A stretch of 7,607 nt of DNA from PGYR01 sp040264895 (GTDB lineage Bacteria; Bacteroidota; Ignavibacteria; Kapaibacteriales; UBA2268), in the NCBI GenBank assembly GCA_040264895.1, contig JBDQHL010000066.1, forward strand, positions 1 to 7,607. The letters run 5' to 3'. Every line of letters starts with the position of its first letter. The stretch's first letter is position 1. The notes beneath the pieces are model-generated. The model made no database searches. It was given only the letters and a program-made list of their open reading frames with translations, and had not been told where the DNA came from. A program made the position numbers and the translations under genes. Shown here one piece after another: positions 6,164 to 7,607 of this stretch.

Positions 6164-7435
6164 ATGAATATATTAGTACTTGGAAGTGGTGGTAGAGAGC
6201 ATGCTCTTGGTTTCAAATTGCATGAATCTGGCGAAAATAAAATCTTTTGCAATCCAGGTAACCCTGGTACTGAACAGTTTGCAGTGAATATTATTTTTAA
6301 CATAAATGATGAGCATGAGTTAATTTCATTTTGTGAAGATAATAATATCGAGTTAGTTGTAGTGGGTCCTGAACAACCATTAGCAGATGGAATAGCTGAC
6401 ACATTGAATAAACACATTATTAATTGTTTTGGTCCAAACAAATATGCATCTCAATTAGAGTCATCAAAGTCATTTGCAAAAAAATTCATGGAAGAGTTTG
6501 ACATACCAACAGCAAAATATAAAGTTTTTAATAAAAATGAAAAAAATGCTGCTTACGATTATATAGATACATTTACTTCTAATATAGTCTTAAAAGCAGA
6601 TGGGCTTGCAGGTGGGAAAGGTGTATTTATTTGTAATAGCAAATCAGAAGCAAAGAATACATTAGATGAATTTTTTGAAGGAAAGTTTAGTTCAGCTAGT
6701 GAAACTGTATTAATAGAAGAATTTCTTAATGGTGTAGAAGCATCAGTTTTTGCTATTTGTGATGGTGAAGACTATATTCTTCTTCCCCCATCACAAGATT
6801 ACAAACGAGCAAAAGACGGAGATTTAGGCTTAAATACAGGTGGTATGGGCTCTTTTGCTCCAACACCCCATGTTAATAAAGAGATTTTACAAAAAATAGC
6901 AAAACAAATTGTAGAACCAACCCTAAAAGGAATGAAAGCACGTGGTACTGAATTCAAGGGGTGTCTTTTCTGTGGGCTAATGATATTTGAAAATAAAGCA
7001 AAAATAATTGAATTCAATGTTAGGTTCGGTGACCCAGAAACTCAATCTGTGTTATCACTTCTAGATGGAGATTTAGCTGAATTATTTTTGTCTGCTTCAA
7101 AAGGCAGTATAAATAAAAACGCTATTTCAGTTAAGAAAAACCAATCAGCATGTACTGTTATTTTGGCATCTGAAGGATATCCAAAAACTTACCATAAAGG
7201 ATTTGAGATTAAAGGACTGAAGAACAATACTGATTTAATAGATAAGTATATTTTTCATGCAGGTACAAAAAAAATAAAAGACAAGACAGTAAATAATGGT
7301 GGTAGAGTGCTTGCCATTACTGCTATAGCTCCTACAATAAAAGAAGCAAAAGAGAATGCCTATAACTTAGTTGAAGGTATTGAATTCGAAAACAAATATT
7401 TTAGAAATGATATCGCAGAAGATATAGAAGAATGA
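6164..7435 (+). CDS. purD: Phosphoribosylamine--glycine ligase (GAR synthetase)
   Basis: PurD catalyses ATP-dependent joining of glycine to 5-phosphoribosylamine, giving glycinamide ribonucleotide in the second step of de novo purine synthesis; it is cytosolic. The 423 residues are full length for the family. The N domain shows GSGGREHAL (7-15), NPGNPG (30-35) and VVVGPEQPLADG (65-76). The ATP-grasp region has KADGLAGGKGV (144-154), LIEEFLNGVEASV (183-195), the phosphate/substrate loop QDYKRAKDGDLGLNTGGMG (211-229) and the metal-binding IEFNVRFGDPETQ (282-294). The C domain has GGRVLAITA (379-387). All expected catalytic landmarks are present. ATG at 6164 is chosen because the nucleotide-binding strand MNILVLGSGG starts immediately; no clear Shine-Dalgarno site precedes it. 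The stop overlaps the start of the next gene, so the two are probably co-transcribed. Confidence 0.98.
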   Translation: MNILVLGSGGREHALGFKLHESGENKIFCNPGNPGTEQFAVNIIFNINDEHELISFCEDNNIELVVVGPEQPLADGIADTLNKHIINCFGPNKYASQLESSKSFAKKFMEEFDIPTAKYKVFNKNEKNAAYDYIDTFTSNIVLKADGLAGGKGVFICNSKSEAKNTLDEFFEGKFSSASETVLIEEFLNGVEASVFAICDGEDYILLPPSQDYKRAKDGDLGLNTGGMGSFAPTPHVNKEILQKIAKQIVEPTLKGMKARGTEFKGCLFCGLMIFENKAKIIEFNVRFGDPETQSVLSLLDGDLAELFLSASKGSINKNAISVKKNQSACTVILASEGYPKTYHKGFEIKGLKNNTDLIDKYIFHAGTKKIKDKTVNNGGRVLAITAIAPTIKEAKENAYNLVEGIEFENKYFRNDIAEDIEE

Positions 7436-7607
7436 GTGATCTATTAATATTTGATGGTGATTGTGGAATTTGTACTTTTTCCGCTGAGTTCATGAAGCAG
7501 AGAACAAATAATAATGTATTGTCTGTAAAGCCATATCAAATATTAGAACTAAGTAAAATACACAAAGACTTAAATTCAGATAAGACTTCAAAATCAGTAT
7601 ATTATTA
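7432..7607 (+). CDS. DCC-family (DUF393) thiol-disulfide oxidoreductase-like protein, 3'-truncated
   Basis: The ATG overlaps the purD stop as ATGA (7432-7435), and the frame stays open to the window edge for 58 codons. The protein opens LLIFDGDCGICTFSAEFM, the DGxCxxC hallmark of the DCC family (D8, C11, C14), in which the paired cysteines sit at the end of the first beta strand in a thioredoxin-like arrangement. Family members are ~110-150 residues, so about half is missing. Their biochemical role is poorly defined; a disulfide oxidoreductase activity is assumed from the CxxC pair. Here the four-base overlap implies translational coupling to purD, although no functional link to purine synthesis is known to me. 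Confidence 0.88.
   Translation, partial: MSDLLIFDGDCGICTFSAEFMKQRTNNNVLSVKPYQILELSKIHKDLNSDKTSKSVYY

Noticed and set aside
6160..6441. Minus-strand open frame opposite the start of purD
   Set aside because: It is antisense to the conserved purD N domain; a second one at 6799-7017 is rejected for the same reason.

Overview
The window is an AT-rich (roughly one-third GC by eye), densely coded piece of a bacterial chromosome. It uses the standard code: purD ends in TGA and Trp is TGG. It holds seven protein genes, two cut by the window edges. I see no RNA gene, mobile element, CRISPR array or phage gene. The mix suggests a free-living, perhaps marine, member of the Bacteroidota/Marinimicrobia (FCB) side of the tree: a beta-propeller/amidohydrolase fusion, generally weak Shine-Dalgarno signals and a short-type S-adenosylhomocysteinase. 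That placement is an inference and is weak. The content is mostly housekeeping, and I did not find a convincing new multi-gene system.

Layout. (1) Bases 1-2019, + strand: the 3' part of a large gene. A TolB/PD40-like beta-propeller segment is fused in frame to a metal-dependent amidohydrolase, and the true start lies left of the window. (2) Bases 2043-2079: a stem-loop with a T-tract where this gene converges with the next one. (3) Bases 3436-2111, - strand: S-adenosylhomocysteinase (ahcY). (4) Bases 5191-3507, - strand: recA followed two bases later by its modulator recX, with ahcY 70 bases further on. (5) Bases 5192-5383: recA leader with several inverted repeats, including a perfect 9+9 palindrome that is a candidate SOS operator or leader hairpin. 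(6) Bases 6001-5384, - strand: a seven-helix TRIC/UPF0126 membrane protein. (7) Bases 6002-6163: AT-rich divergent promoter region. (8) Bases 6164-7435, + strand: purD, overlapping by ATGA a DCC-family (DUF393) thiol-disulfide oxidoreductase-like gene that runs off the right edge.

How they work together. RecA and RecX form a classic recombinase/regulator pair and are almost certainly co-transcribed. AhcY clears the S-adenosylhomocysteine made by methylation and releases adenosine and homocysteine. PurD makes glycinamide ribonucleotide in de novo purine synthesis, using glycine and ATP. The UPF0126 family has been linked both to cation channels and to glycine transport, so its divergent placement next to the glycine-consuming purD is suggestive but unproven. 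The large amidohydrolase is probably an exported or periplasmic hydrolase of unknown substrate.
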